A stretch of DNA of 64,000 bases from an uncultured Halocynthiibacter sp. (GTDB taxonomy: Bacteria; Pseudomonadota; Alphaproteobacteria; Rhodobacterales; Rhodobacteraceae): assembly GCA_947503035.1 (NCBI GenBank), contig CANNCD010000002.1, positions 1 to 64,000 on the forward strand. The letters are read 5' to 3'. The notes under the pieces were generated by a model. The model did no database searches. It saw only the letters and a list, made by a program, of their open reading frames with translations, and had not been told where the DNA came from. Shown here in pieces: positions 8,747 through 18,437 of this stretch. Position 1 is the first letter of the stretch. The number at the start of each line of letters is the position of its first letter. A program made the position numbers and the translations under genes.

Positions 8747-9217
8747 ATGCGCGTGCATATCTGTGCGGTGGGGCGGCTTCGGGCCAGCCCTGAACGCGAG
8801 TTGATCGAAGACTATAAGACACGTTTTGATCGCACAGGCCGCGCGCTTGGGCTTGGCCCGCTGACCATCCACGAAGTCGAAGATAAGAAAAACGGTGGCC
8901 CCGACGCCGAGGCCGCCCTTTTGGAACGTGCATTGCCCAAGGGCGCGTTGATCTGCGTTATGGATGAGCGCGGCAAGATCATGAAAAGCCCCGATTTCGC
9001 GAATGAACTGGGTGGCTGGCGCGACAATGGCCGCAGCGATGCGGTGTTTTTGATCGGTGGCGCCGATGGCCTTGCCAAATCATTGCGGGCCCGTGCCGAT
9101 TTCCGCCTGTCCTTTGGGGCGATGGTTTGGCCACATATGTTGGCGCGCGTTATGCTCACGGAACAGCTTTATCGTGCGGCATCTATCCTGTCTGGCTCAC
9201 CTTATCATCGCGCTTAA
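8747..9217 (+). CDS. rlmH: 23S rRNA pseudouridine-1915 N3-methyltransferase
   Basis: SPOUT-class enzyme that methylates N3 of pseudouridine 1915 in helix 69 of 23S rRNA using S-adenosylmethionine, acting on assembled 70S ribosomes. The 156-residue protein has the RlmH N-terminus (MRVHICAVGRL), a DERGK segment, the glycine-rich VFLIGGADGL SAM knot loop near 103-112, and the C-terminal EQLYRAASILSGSPYHR signature. It starts three bases after rsfS, an arrangement seen in many bacteria, and probably shares its transcript. Confidence 0.97.
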   Translation: MRVHICAVGRLRASPERELIEDYKTRFDRTGRALGLGPLTIHEVEDKKNGGPDAEAALLERALPKGALICVMDERGKIMKSPDFANELGGWRDNGRSDAVFLIGGADGLAKSLRARADFRLSFGAMVWPHMLARVMLTEQLYRAASILSGSPYHRA

Positions 9218-9277
9218 ACTTGCCCTTTTTGCCTGTGGTCCCTAAACAAGACCCAAGCGCAATCAGGAGCGAAAATT

Positions 9278-10798
9278 ATGTCTGCACCCAAACCCGTTGT
9301 TCTCTGTATTCTTGATGGTTGGGGGCTGTGTGATGACACCGGTGCAAACGCACCTGCCCTTGCCGATACCCCGAATTTTGATCGCATCATGGCGACCTGC
9401 CCCAATGCGACGCTGATCACACACGGGCCTGATGTTGGTTTGCCCACGGGGCAGATGGGCAATTCCGAAGTGGGCCACACGAATATCGGCGCCGGCCGCG
9501 TTGTTGCGATGGATCTTGGCCAGATTGATCTGGCGGTCGAGGATGGCAGCTTAGGCAAGACTGACGGCATCCAGACATTCATCGCCAACCTAAAGGCATC
9601 TGGCGGGACCGCGCATCTGATGGGGGTTGTTTCGGACGGTGGCGTACATGGTCACATCAACCACATGGTGGCTGCGGCGCAAATTTTGGCCGATGCAGAT
9701 GTGCCAACCGTTATCCACGCGATCACCGATGGCCGCGATGTGGCCCCGAAATCCGCAGATGTATTCATGGCCGATTTGGTTGCCCGCCTGCCCAAGGGGG
9801 TTTCCATCGCAACGGTAACCGGCCGGTATTTCGCGCTTGATCGGGACAATCGTTGGGAACGTGTGCAGACGGCATATGAGGCGATGATCAACGGCGAGGG
9901 GAACGCCGCCCCAACGGCCATCGAGGCCGTCGATGCGGCCTATCGCCAAGATGTGACCGACGAATTTGTGCCCGCCACCGTGATCGATGGGTTCAAGGGC
10001 GTTGCGGATGGCGACGGCATCTTCTGTCTGAATTTCCGTGCGGATCGTGCACGCGAAATCCTTGCGGCGATTGGTCAGCCTGACTTTGACGGGTTTGAAA
10101 CCGGCACACGTCCGACCCTCGCGTCCTTCCTAGGAATGGTTGAATATTCCAAAGACCACAACGCGTACCTTGAAACCGTATTCCCCAAACGCGCCATCGT
10201 GAACACCCTTGGCGAATGGGTGGCCAAGCAGGGCAAAACACAATTCCGTTTGGCCGAGACCGAGAAATACCCGCACGTCACGTTCTTCTTGAATGGCGGT
10301 AAGGAACAGCCCGAGGTCGGCGAAGACCGCTTTATGCCCAAGTCACCCAAGGTCGCGACCTATGATCTTCAGCCCGAAATGTCAGCGCCAGAAGTGACCG
10401 AAAAGTTCGTCGAGGCCATTCACGCCAAATACGATCTGATCGTCACCAACTATGCGAACCCCGATATGGTGGGGCATTCCGGCGATCTTGCCGCGGCGAT
10501 GAAGGCCTGTGAAGCCGTTGACCAGGGGCTGGGTGAAGTTATCAAAGCGCTAGAGGAAACCGGCGGCACAATGATCGTGACGGCCGACCACGGGAACTGT
10601 GAAACCATGGTGGACCCCGAAACCGGCGGGCCGCACACGGCGCATACCATCAACCTTGTGCCTGTTGCCCTGTTTGGTGGCCCCGACGGCGCAAACCTTG
10701 CCGCTGGCCGGCTGGCCGACCTTGCGCCGACCTTGCTTGCGCTCATGGGGTTGGATCAACCGTCTGAAATGACCGGTCAAAGCCTGCTTCGCTCATGA
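9278..10798 (+). CDS. gpmI: 2,3-bisphosphoglycerate-independent phosphoglycerate mutase
   Basis: Manganese-dependent interconversion of 3- and 2-phosphoglycerate in glycolysis/gluconeogenesis. The 506-residue protein shows the two-domain iPGM architecture: VVLCILDGWG with the first metal Asp, the catalytic serine in MGNSEVGHTNIGAGR near residues 62-76, the transferase-domain GGVHGHINH and TDGRD motifs, and C-terminal NPDMVGHSGD and TADHGNCE metal ligands. AGGAGC lies just upstream of the ATG. The stop overlaps the start of the EnvC-type gene by four bases, so the two are coupled. Confidence 0.97.
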   Translation: MSAPKPVVLCILDGWGLCDDTGANAPALADTPNFDRIMATCPNATLITHGPDVGLPTGQMGNSEVGHTNIGAGRVVAMDLGQIDLAVEDGSLGKTDGIQTFIANLKASGGTAHLMGVVSDGGVHGHINHMVAAAQILADADVPTVIHAITDGRDVAPKSADVFMADLVARLPKGVSIATVTGRYFALDRDNRWERVQTAYEAMINGEGNAAPTAIEAVDAAYRQDVTDEFVPATVIDGFKGVADGDGIFCLNFRADRAREILAAIGQPDFDGFETGTRPTLASFLGMVEYSKDHNAYLETVFPKRAIVNTLGEWVAKQGKTQFRLAETEKYPHVTFFLNGGKEQPEVGEDRFMPKSPKVATYDLQPEMSAPEVTEKFVEAIHAKYDLIVTNYANPDMVGHSGDLAAAMKACEAVDQGLGEVIKALEETGGTMIVTADHGNCETMVDPETGGPHTAHTINLVPVALFGGPDGANLAAGRLADLAPTLLALMGLDQPSEMTGQSLLRS

Positions 10799-11928
10799 GA
10801 TTTGCGACGGCCCTGACCTGTGCGTGGATTGCCCTGTGTGGTGCAACCCACGCCCAAGACACCACAGGTGAGGGCGCGCGCCTTGCGATTGAGAAACTGA
10901 ACCAAGCGGCCACGGCGCTTGAAAATGCACAGGGGGCGAGTGACCGCGTCGCGGCCCTGACGCAAACCGTGCAGGCCTATGAAGATGGGCTGGCCGTGAT
11001 GCGCGACGGGTTGCGCCGCGTGGCCATCCAAGAACGCGCGATCCAAGCCGATTTCGACAGCCGCAGCGAAGAGCTCTCGCAATTGCTTGGCGTGTTACAG
11101 TCGATGGAAAAATCCCCCGCGCCGCTGTTGCTTTTGCATCCGAATGGGCCGATTGGCACGGCGCGCTCGGGGATGCTTTTATCCGATATCACCCCCGAAC
11201 TGGCCGAACGCGCCGCCGCGCTTAAGAATGATTTGGACCAGATCACCCTGTTGCGCAGCCTCCAGGGAAATGCGGTCGACGCCCTTCAAGATGGGCTGGT
11301 GTCGGTACAGGCCGCGCGCACAGCATTGGCGCAGGCGATTTCGGATCGCTCCGACCTGCCGCGACGCTATGTCTCCGACCCAAATAAAATGGCACGTCTT
11401 CTGAATGACTCAGAGACGCTTTCAGCCTTTGTGACCGGCCTGTCCCAGATCGACATTGCCGGCCCCGCCCCACGTACCGCGGATTTCGCCGCAGCCAAGG
11501 GTGCGCTTCCGCTACCCGTCGCAGGGCGCCTATTGCGTCGCTTTGACGAACCGGATGCCGCGGGCATTGTCCGCCCCGGCATTTTGATCGCGGCGCGTCC
11601 GCTTTCGGTGGTTACGACACCTTGGCCTGCCACGCTTCGCTATCGCGGGCCGCTTTTGGACTACGGGAATGTGATTATTCTTGAACCCCAAGACGGTTAT
11701 CTTTTGGTCCTTGCGGGGCTATCTGATGTATACGGAGAAGCGGGACAGGTGCTTGATATCGGAGCGCCCGTCGGCCTAATGGGCGGAACCACGCCAAATT
11801 TAGGTGAATTTATCGAAAATTCTGTGGAAGGGAGTGGAAACACGCTCTCGGAAACGCTTTATATAGAGCTAAGAGATGGGCAAAGCCCTGTGGACCCCGC
11901 AAACTGGTTCGCATTGAACAAGGAATAA
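10795..11928 (+). CDS. EnvC-type murein hydrolase activator (degenerate LytM domain)
   Basis: Likely periplasmic protein that activates cell-division amidases. The 377 residues comprise a signal peptide (ALTCAWIALCGATHA-Q), a long helical, Gln/Glu/Ala/Leu-rich region consistent with a coiled coil (about 30-210), and a C-terminal M23/LytM-like domain (about 240-375; RPGILIAARPLSVVTTPW, YGNVIILEPQDGYLLVLAGL, PVGLMGG, LYIELRDGQSPVDPANWF). The zinc-binding HxxxD and HxH residues of active LytM enzymes are absent: RLYIELR-type ends remain but the His positions read Leu/Glu. That is the pattern of EnvC/NlpD-type activators. Overlaps gpmI and is followed after six bases by ctpA. Confidence 0.85.
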   Translation: MRFATALTCAWIALCGATHAQDTTGEGARLAIEKLNQAATALENAQGASDRVAALTQTVQAYEDGLAVMRDGLRRVAIQERAIQADFDSRSEELSQLLGVLQSMEKSPAPLLLLHPNGPIGTARSGMLLSDITPELAERAAALKNDLDQITLLRSLQGNAVDALQDGLVSVQAARTALAQAISDRSDLPRRYVSDPNKMARLLNDSETLSAFVTGLSQIDIAGPAPRTADFAAAKGALPLPVAGRLLRRFDEPDAAGIVRPGILIAARPLSVVTTPWPATLRYRGPLLDYGNVIILEPQDGYLLVLAGLSDVYGEAGQVLDIGAPVGLMGGTTPNLGEFIENSVEGSGNTLSETLYIELRDGQSPVDPANWFALNKE

Positions 11929-11934
11929 ACATCG

Positions 11935-13275
11935 ATGAAAAAATTCGTTTTGGCCGCACTGGGTGGCACCTTTGCCGCTGTTGTTGCTACCACTCAGGTC
12001 GCGGGGCCACTATTGGCACAGGACGCAGCCGACACCCAAACCAATGTGTACGAACAGCTTGATTTGTTTGGTGATATCTTTGACCGCATCCGCGCCGAAT
12101 ACGTGGAAGAAGCCGATGAACGCGAACTGATCCGTGCGGCGATCAACGGCATGTTGACGTCCCTTGATCCGCATTCCAGCTATCTCGCGCCAGAAGATTT
12201 CGAAGATATGCGCGAACAGACAAGCGGTGAATTCGGCGGTCTCGGCATCGAAGTGACCCAAGAAGAAGGATTCGTAAAAGTCGTTTCCCCAATCGACGGC
12301 ACACCGGCCGACATCGCAGGTATCGAATCCGGTGACTTTATCACCCACGTTGATGGCGATAGCGTGCTTGGCCTGACCCTGAATGAAACCGTCGAACTGA
12401 TGCGCGGCCCCGTTGGCAGCGAAATCATCATCACCGTTGTGCGCGAAGACACCCCCGAGCCGTTTGACGTGTCCATCATTCGCGACACCATTAAATTGAC
12501 CGCCGTACGCACCCGCACCGAAGGTGACACCGTTGTGCTTCGCGTGACCACGTTCAACCAACAGACCTTCCCGAACCTCGAAGCTGGTCTTAAGGAACAG
12601 GTCGAAGCGGCTGGTGGCATCGACAACGTGAACGGCTTTGTGATTGACCTTCGCAACAACCCCGGTGGTCTTCTTGATCAGGCCGTAAAGGTATCAGACG
12701 CCTTCCTCGAAAGTGGTGAAATCGTATCCACCCGCGGCCGTCATCCGGTCGATGCGGACCGTTACAACGCGACCGCTGGTGACCTTGCCCAAGGCAAACC
12801 GATTGTGGTTTTGATCAACGGCGGTTCTGCCTCGGCGTCCGAAATCGTTGCGGGTGCGTTGAAAGACCACCGTCGTGCGGTTGTGATCGGCGAACGTAGC
12901 TTTGGTAAGGGGTCCGTCCAAACCATCATGCCACTGCGCGGTGATGGTGCGATGCGCCTAACAACGGCGCGCTACTACACCCCATCTGGTCGTTCGATCC
13001 AAGGTCTAGGTGTTGCGCCAGATATCGTTGTGGCCCAGCCGCGCCGTGATCCATTGGCCGAGATCGAAGGCGAAGAAGAAGAGACCACAGCACAACGTCG
13101 TTCAGAGGCGGATCTGCGTGGGAGCCTCTCTAACGACTCGATCACCGAAGAAGAGCGCCAGCTTCTTGAGGAAGAAATCCAAAAGGCTGAAGACGCCGCC
13201 GCCCTGCGCGACGATGATTTCCAGCTGTCCTATGCGATCGATATTCTTCACGGCTTGTCCGCACTCGAACAGTAA
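11935..13275 (+). CDS. ctpA: Carboxyl-terminal processing protease (S41)
   Basis: Periplasmic serine protease of the CtpA/Prc family that trims or degrades envelope proteins. The 446 residues contain a signal sequence (first about 28), a PDZ domain (about 97-170; GGLGIEVTQEEG, IAGIESGDFI), and the S41 catalytic core with NNPGGLLDQAV, the catalytic serine in GGSASASE (S300) and the lysine in GERSFGKGSVQ (K325). A charged, Glu-rich C-terminal extension (about 375-425) follows. It is in one operon with the EnvC-type gene, which is the common alphaproteobacterial order and points to joint control of murein hydrolases. Confidence 0.95.
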   Translation: MKKFVLAALGGTFAAVVATTQVAGPLLAQDAADTQTNVYEQLDLFGDIFDRIRAEYVEEADERELIRAAINGMLTSLDPHSSYLAPEDFEDMREQTSGEFGGLGIEVTQEEGFVKVVSPIDGTPADIAGIESGDFITHVDGDSVLGLTLNETVELMRGPVGSEIIITVVREDTPEPFDVSIIRDTIKLTAVRTRTEGDTVVLRVTTFNQQTFPNLEAGLKEQVEAAGGIDNVNGFVIDLRNNPGGLLDQAVKVSDAFLESGEIVSTRGRHPVDADRYNATAGDLAQGKPIVVLINGGSASASEIVAGALKDHRRAVVIGERSFGKGSVQTIMPLRGDGAMRLTTARYYTPSGRSIQGLGVAPDIVVAQPRRDPLAEIEGEEEETTAQRRSEADLRGSLSNDSITEEERQLLEEEIQKAEDAAALRDDDFQLSYAIDILHGLSALEQ

Positions 13276-13317
13276 TACAAGGGGGCCGGCGGTATAACGT
13301 CGGTCCAATTCCCCAAC

Positions 13318-13803
13318 ATGTCCAACGAAAACAAAGAGCTCAAGTATCGCCCGAATGCCGGTGTGATGCTGGTGAACCAAAACGGCCTGATCTTTGCCGG
13401 CCAACGTCTGGATAGCGGCGATGAAACACCCGCATGGCAGATGCCCCAAGGTGGGATCGACAAGGGCGAGGAACCCCGCGCCGCCGCCCTACGCGAACTG
13501 ACCGAGGAAACCGGTGTCGACGCCAAACACGTGGTGATCGAGGCCCAGACCCAAGACTGGCTTGCCTATGATTTCCCGCCCAAGATCCAAAAGAAAGTCG
13601 GGCGTGGCAAATACCGTGGGCAAAAACAGTTGTGGTTCTTGATGCGGTTCAATGGGACCGACGCCGATGTGAATATCGACACCGACGAACCCGAATTCGC
13701 CGCGTGGAAATGGATCAAACCGGACGATCTGCTTGATTCAATCGTCCCGTTCAAACGCGATATCTATGAAAAAGTGATCGCAGAATTCCGCGATCACCTC
13801 TGA
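13318..13803 (+). CDS. rppH: RNA pyrophosphohydrolase (Nudix)
   Basis: Removes pyrophosphate from the 5' end of mRNAs or hydrolyses dinucleoside polyphosphates, initiating RNA decay. The 161-residue protein has the Nudix box (G46-x5-E...REL-x-EE-x-G, residues 46-68) and RppH features: the start YRPNAGVMLVN, WQMPQGGIDKGE, and RGQKQLWFLMRF with the E-F-A-A-W-K-W segment. It follows ctpA by 42 bases. Its stop codon is directly abutted by the stop of the convergent lytic transglycosylase gene within the palindrome TGATCA. Confidence 0.95.
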   Translation: MSNENKELKYRPNAGVMLVNQNGLIFAGQRLDSGDETPAWQMPQGGIDKGEEPRAAALRELTEETGVDAKHVVIEAQTQDWLAYDFPPKIQKKVGRGKYRGQKQLWFLMRFNGTDADVNIDTDEPEFAAWKWIKPDDLLDSIVPFKRDIYEKVIAEFRDHL

Positions 13804-15048
13804 TCAACGCAGACGTTTCAAAATATCAAGGCTGGCGTATCCATCGGTGATAAGCCCGACGCTAGCCTGATATGATTTCACCGCCGCAATCGTGTTTGGC
13901 CCGATGATCCCGTCATTGCCCTGGGTATCAAAACCGGCGGATGTCAAACGTTGCTGGAGTTCGACCTTTTCTGACCGGCTGAGGGATCGATCCGCACGGG
14001 GCCAGTTGGCCTGAATGGCGGGGCCGCCGTCGATGCGGTCGGACAAATGCCCAACCCCAATCACATAGGCATCCGCCGCGTTATACCGCTCAATCACGTG
14101 GAAGTTCTTGAAAATCATAAACGCCGCGCCCTGCGCACCTGCGGGCAGAAGGATCGAGGCCGCTCCATGGTCAGGAACCGGATTCCCGTTCACGTCCCGC
14201 ACACCCAGTGCGGTCCAATCCGCCACGGATTTCTTCACCTTGGCCGATGTCAGACCATAGTTGAACCGCGCGGGCAGTTGCACCTCAACACCCCACGGTT
14301 GGCCCGTGACCCAGCCGGATTTTTTCAAATACGCCGCGGTCGACGCCAAGGCATCGGTGGGATCGTCGCTCCAAATGTCGCGTTTACCGTCGCCGGTGAA
14401 ATCCACCGCATAAGCAAGGTACGACGTCGGTATAAATTGGGTGTGGCCCATCGCGCCCGCCCAACTTCCGGTCATGTTGCGCGGTGAAACGTCGCCCGAC
14501 TGAATGATCTTTAGCGCAGCAAGCAGCTGTTGTTCAAAAAACCGTCCGCGCCGCCCATCATAGGCCAAAGTCGCGAGCGCCTCGATCACACGGGTGTCGC
14601 CACGGAAGGAACCATAAGCGCTCTCAAGGCCCCAAACCGCTGTCACGAATTCTTTTTCCACCCCATAGTGGGCTTCGATTTGTTCAAGGGTGCGACGATG
14701 TTTACGCAGCGCCGCCTTGCCATTTTTAACGCGCGTGTCGGACACGGCGCTATCAAGGTATTCCCAGATTTGTTTGGTAAATTCGGACTGGTTCCGATCA
14801 CGCCGAATGATATCCGCATCATACCGCACCCCCCGAAACGCCGCATCAAGCGTCGCGTTGCTGATGCCTGCGGCACGGGCGCGGGGTTTGAACCGCTCAA
14901 TCCACGTCGCAAGCCCTTGCGTGGAGACGTCTACTGTCATCGGAGACCCTTTGGTTACCGGCGCAAAGGACGCGCCCTGTTGCCCAGCAGCATAAGCCAA
15001 ACTGGGAAGAGAGAAAATAAGGCCTGCACAGAGAATACGCTTAATCAT
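13804..15048 (-). CDS. Lytic murein transglycosylase (MltB type) with PG-binding domain
   Basis: Cleaves the glycan strand of peptidoglycan, forming 1,6-anhydromuramic ends. The 414 residues have a signal peptide (ILCAGLIFSLPSLAYAAG), an MltB-type transglycosylase domain (about 45-340) with the catalytic Glu in AVWGLESAYGSF, the TGSWAGAMGHTQFIPTSY motif and DFTGDGKRDIW, and a C-terminal peptidoglycan-binding repeat (about 345-412; LQQRLTSAGFDTQGNDGIIG). No lipobox cysteine follows the signal peptide, so it is probably a soluble periplasmic form. Convergent with rppH with no bases between stops. Confidence 0.93.
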   Translation of the reverse strand: MIKRILCAGLIFSLPSLAYAAGQQGASFAPVTKGSPMTVDVSTQGLATWIERFKPRARAAGISNATLDAAFRGVRYDADIIRRDRNQSEFTKQIWEYLDSAVSDTRVKNGKAALRKHRRTLEQIEAHYGVEKEFVTAVWGLESAYGSFRGDTRVIEALATLAYDGRRGRFFEQQLLAALKIIQSGDVSPRNMTGSWAGAMGHTQFIPTSYLAYAVDFTGDGKRDIWSDDPTDALASTAAYLKKSGWVTGQPWGVEVQLPARFNYGLTSAKVKKSVADWTALGVRDVNGNPVPDHGAASILLPAGAQGAAFMIFKNFHVIERYNAADAYVIGVGHLSDRIDGGPAIQANWPRADRSLSRSEKVELQQRLTSAGFDTQGNDGIIGPNTIAAVKSYQASVGLITDGYASLDILKRLR

Positions 15049-15138
15049 TAAACCACCTACGTTTTTCTCTAGCCTACGACAGAACGGCCAAGACGCAAGC
15101 AGAGTTTCCCGACGCGCAAATGTCCGCCGAGATGGGCG

Positions 15139-17406
15139 CTATTTCTCGCGGCGGGTGCGGCTGACCTTACGTTTTACCTTGGCGGCTTTGGCTTTGTTTT
15201 TGCCCGTCTTGCGGCCACCGTATTTCTGCTTACCACGACCACCGTTGCCCGCTCGTGGAAGGGGTTTGCCTTCGACCTCAAGCAATTCAAACGCCATGCC
15301 GCCCGTCACCGGCGCGGCCTCGGCCAAACGCACCAGAACGCGCATCCCGAGACCGATTTGCAGACGGGAGCGTTCACCGGTGATGGTCTGGGCCTCGGCG
15401 TCGTGGACGAAATATTCGCGTCCAAGGCTCGAAATCGGGATAAGCCCATCGGCGCCCGTTTCATCGAGCCGCGCAAAGGCACCAAAACGGGCGATGCCGG
15501 AAATCCGCGCGGGGAATTCGGTGCCAATCCGTTCGGACAAATAGGACGCCAGATACCGATCCGTCGTGTCCCGTTCGGCAACCATGGACCGACGCTCGGT
15601 CTCGGAAATCTGCTTGGCAGTTTCCTCAAGGGATTCGACGTCCTGTTCCGACAGACCATCATCGCCCCAACCATGCGCGGTGATCAAAGACCGGTGCACG
15701 ATCAGGTCAGCGTACCGACGAATGGGCGACGTAAAGTGCGCATAGTTGCGCAGCGCCAGACCAAAGTGGCCAAAATTATCGGGGCCATAGTATGCCTGCG
15801 TCATGGAACGAAGCGTCGAGATGTTGATCAGCTCGGCCTGTTCGGTATCCGCCGCCTTATCCAACAGTTGATTCAAGTGACGCGTTTGCAACACCTGCCC
15901 CTTGGCAAGGTTCAGACCAGCCGCCTGCGCCGTTTCGCGCAGGGCTTCGATCTTGGTGTCGCTTGGCTCCTCGTGGACGCGGAACAGAAGCGGTTGTTTC
16001 TTGGCAATCAAGGTTTCCGCGGCGCAGACATTTGCCAGAACCATGAATTCTTCGATCATCTTGTGGGCGTCGAACCGTTCGCGGAAGTTGACGCTTGTCA
16101 CCTTGCCATCATCGCCCAATTCGATCCGACGTTCCGGCAGGTTCAGCTCAAGCGGCTGGCGCGCGGAGCGGGCGGTTTTGAGAGCAGCATAGGACGCATA
16201 CAACGGGCGAATGACATCGGTCATCATGTCGGCGGCGCGGTCGGTGGGGTCACCGTCCATGGCCTCTTGAACCTCTTCGTAACTGAACGAGGCGTGGGAT
16301 TTCATCATCGCACGCACGAATTTATGGGCGATCTTGTTGCCCTCGGCATCCAGAACCATCCGCACGGCCAAACAGGCGCGCGGCACCCCTTCGTGAAGCG
16401 AGCACAGATCGCCAGACAGACGGTCGGGCAACATCGGCACAACACGGTCAGGGAAATAGGATGAGTTGCCGCGCTTACGCGCCTCGCGGTCAAGCGCGGA
16501 ACCTGGCGTCACATAATGCGCCACATCGGCAATCGCGACCCAGACGACATGGCCGCCCTCGTTTTTCGGATCATCATCGGCATGGGCAAAACAGGCGTCA
16601 TCGTGGTCACGCGCATCGGCGGGGTCAATCGTCACCAACGGCATGTCACGTAGATCAAGCCGTTTGCCAAGCGGCGCGGGTTTCGCCCCATCGGCCTGTT
16701 TGATCACCGCCTCGGGGAAATCATCGGGAATGCCATGTTCGTGGATCGCGATCAGAGACACGGCCTTGGGCGCGGCGGGGTCGCCCAAACGGGCGGTGAT
16801 TTTGGCGCGGGCCAGACCCAAGCGCCCCTTGGGACCGGTCTGACGACCTTCGACCAATTCACCATCCTTGGCGCCCATGGTATCGGCGGCGGAGACGGAC
16901 CATTCCTTGTCGTTGCCCTTGGCAATCGGGGTGATGCGGCCACCCTCGGCCATTTTGCGATAGATGCCCATCACCGAAATCGGCGTCGCACCCAGCACGC
17001 GAATGATGCGACCTTGGTACATGTGATCGTTGTTGTTGACCTCGGTCAGGCGGGCCAAGATGCGGCTGCCCTTGCCAACGGCAGGATCAGACGAGGACAG
17101 GTTCAGCAGGATCCGCGGCGCAGCACCTTCGCCATGCCATTCAAGCGGATGCGCGAAAATATCTCCGTCATCATCGGGCGCGAGAACCTCAAGCACCGAA
17201 ACGGGCGGCAATTTATCAGGGTCGTTATAGGACTTCTTGCGCTTTTGCAGATTCCCCTCGGCCTCAAGCTCGCGCAAGATACGTTTGAGATCGATGCGCG
17301 CAGCACCTTTGATCCCGAACGCCTTGGCGATGTCGCGTTTGCTGGTGAGGGTCGGGTTATCTGAGATCCACTGAAGGATGTCTTCTTTTGTCGGAATACG
17401 TGCCAT
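15139..17406 (-). CDS. rnr: Ribonuclease R
   Basis: Processive 3'-5' exoribonuclease that degrades structured RNA and takes part in rRNA quality control. From the start at 17406 (MARIPTKED, preceded by AGGG) it has 755 residues; a frame five codons longer exists. Domain order: N-terminal winged helix (KRDIAKAFGIKGAARIDLK), cold-shock domains, RNB catalytic domain with DARDHDDACF metal-binding aspartates, the HFTSPIRRYADLIVHR motif, then an S1 domain (about 625-705; GTEFPARISGIARFGAF) and a basic Lys/Arg tail typical of RNase R. Confidence 0.96.
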   Translation of the reverse strand: MARIPTKEDILQWISDNPTLTSKRDIAKAFGIKGAARIDLKRILRELEAEGNLQKRKKSYNDPDKLPPVSVLEVLAPDDDGDIFAHPLEWHGEGAAPRILLNLSSSDPAVGKGSRILARLTEVNNNDHMYQGRIIRVLGATPISVMGIYRKMAEGGRITPIAKGNDKEWSVSAADTMGAKDGELVEGRQTGPKGRLGLARAKITARLGDPAAPKAVSLIAIHEHGIPDDFPEAVIKQADGAKPAPLGKRLDLRDMPLVTIDPADARDHDDACFAHADDDPKNEGGHVVWVAIADVAHYVTPGSALDREARKRGNSSYFPDRVVPMLPDRLSGDLCSLHEGVPRACLAVRMVLDAEGNKIAHKFVRAMMKSHASFSYEEVQEAMDGDPTDRAADMMTDVIRPLYASYAALKTARSARQPLELNLPERRIELGDDGKVTSVNFRERFDAHKMIEEFMVLANVCAAETLIAKKQPLLFRVHEEPSDTKIEALRETAQAAGLNLAKGQVLQTRHLNQLLDKAADTEQAELINISTLRSMTQAYYGPDNFGHFGLALRNYAHFTSPIRRYADLIVHRSLITAHGWGDDGLSEQDVESLEETAKQISETERRSMVAERDTTDRYLASYLSERIGTEFPARISGIARFGAFARLDETGADGLIPISSLGREYFVHDAEAQTITGERSRLQIGLGMRVLVRLAEAAPVTGGMAFELLEVEGKPLPRAGNGGRGKQKYGGRKTGKNKAKAAKVKRKVSRTRREK

Positions 17407-17436
17407 GCCCTGCCCTAGCACGGCAAAACGGCGACG

Positions 17437-18018
17437 TCACGCGATCTTCGCGAGGTCGGCGATGGTGTCGACATCTTGCAACGTTTCGATTTTCCCGACG
17501 CGCATATCCCCAAGACTCGCGATCGTATCGGCCAGCGCATGTTCGGTGGACCAGCGCACATCATTGAACAGGGTGATCGGCGGACGCGCCATGCGTTTCA
17601 GGCCAACCAACCAATAGCCACCGTCCGGCGCGTGGCCAAACACCGCGTCATGATTGCCCAGCGTGCGGAACGCGTGATCGATGTGATGTTTGCGAATACC
17701 GGGGATATCACCGCCAATGATGCAAACGGGGCCGTTGGGCATGCCCTGCATAAACCGCCCCATACGGTCGCCCAAACTCCCGTGCCCCTGTGGAATGCGG
17801 GCGAAATGACGGGGCCACACACGGCTGGCCAGACCTTCTCGATCCGGCGCCACCGCAAGGGTCACGGTCCAGCGAGGATCATCCAGTTCGCGCAGCAATC
17901 GCGCGGTTTGATGACGGAACCACCACGCCGCCGTCGTCATCCCGATGTCGCGTCCAAGGCGGGTTTTCACACGCCCAGCGCGGGGTTCCTTCAACATGAC
18001 GACAAGGTGTTTGGTCAC
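17437..18018 (-). CDS. DUF2064 / TIGR04282-type glycosyltransferase-like protein
   Basis: A 193-residue GT-A fold protein of the DUF2064 (TIGR04282) family, related to cofactor guanylyl/nucleotidyl transferases. Marks are VMLKEPRAGRVKTRLGRDIG at the N-terminal nucleotide loop, CIIGGDIPGI near 101-110 (a DxD-like acidic site is reduced to GGDIP), and DAVFGHAPDGGYWLVGLK. The substrate is unknown; some relatives are placed in arsenosugar synthesis, but no arsenic genes are present here. Its start overlaps the GNAT gene by four bases, making it the third gene of a dapE operon. Confidence 0.8.
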   Translation of the reverse strand: MTKHLVVMLKEPRAGRVKTRLGRDIGMTTAAWWFRHQTARLLRELDDPRWTVTLAVAPDREGLASRVWPRHFARIPQGHGSLGDRMGRFMQGMPNGPVCIIGGDIPGIRKHHIDHAFRTLGNHDAVFGHAPDGGYWLVGLKRMARPPITLFNDVRWSTEHALADTIASLGDMRVGKIETLQDVDTIADLAKIA

Positions 18019-18437
18019 AGGTCGCGCTCCATATCCATATGGGGAATGCCCGCCTCCATGTATTCGTCGCCATAGGCCTTGAACCCTGCCTTGGCATAGA
18101 ACGGCACGGCATAGGTCTGGGCCGAGAGATAGCCGCGGGTCAGGTGATCATAGGTCTGGAGTTCCTTGATCGAAGCATCGAGTAAAAGACGCCCAAGCCC
18201 CGTGCCCCGATGCGATTTCACGACACAAAACCGCCCGATCTTGCCGGTTTCACCACTGAACAACAGGCGGGATGTGCCGACCGGCTCGCCGTTATACGTG
18301 GCCAGAATGTGGACGGCCTCATCGTCGTACTCATCCAGTTCGATGTCCTTGTCGACGCCCTGTTCATCAACAAAGACCTCAATCCGAAGGGCAAAGCAGG
18401 CCTCGCGGTCGTCGGTTACCTTGATCTCATAGCTCAT
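18015..18437 (-). CDS. GNAT-family N-acetyltransferase
   Basis: A 140-residue acetyltransferase of the ElaA/YjcF-like branch. The acetyl-CoA binding motif is seen as [19 protein letters not shown] (about 75-93), with the N-terminal [15 protein letters not shown] typical of this branch and a C-terminal [11 protein letters not shown]. The substrate is unknown. It overlaps dapE by four bases upstream and the DUF2064 gene by four bases downstream, so the three are probably made from one mRNA. Confidence 0.88.
   Translation of the reverse strand: MSYEIKVTDDREACFALRIEVFVDEQGVDKDIELDEYDDEAVHILATYNGEPVGTSRLLFSGETGKIGRFCVVKSHRGTGLGRLLLDASIKELQTYDHLTRGYLSAQTYAVPFYAKAGFKAYGDEYMEAGIPHMDMERDL

Noticed and set aside
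15358-16464. 368-codon frame opposite RNase R
   Set aside because: Antisense of rnr; no ribosome-binding site or recognisable product.
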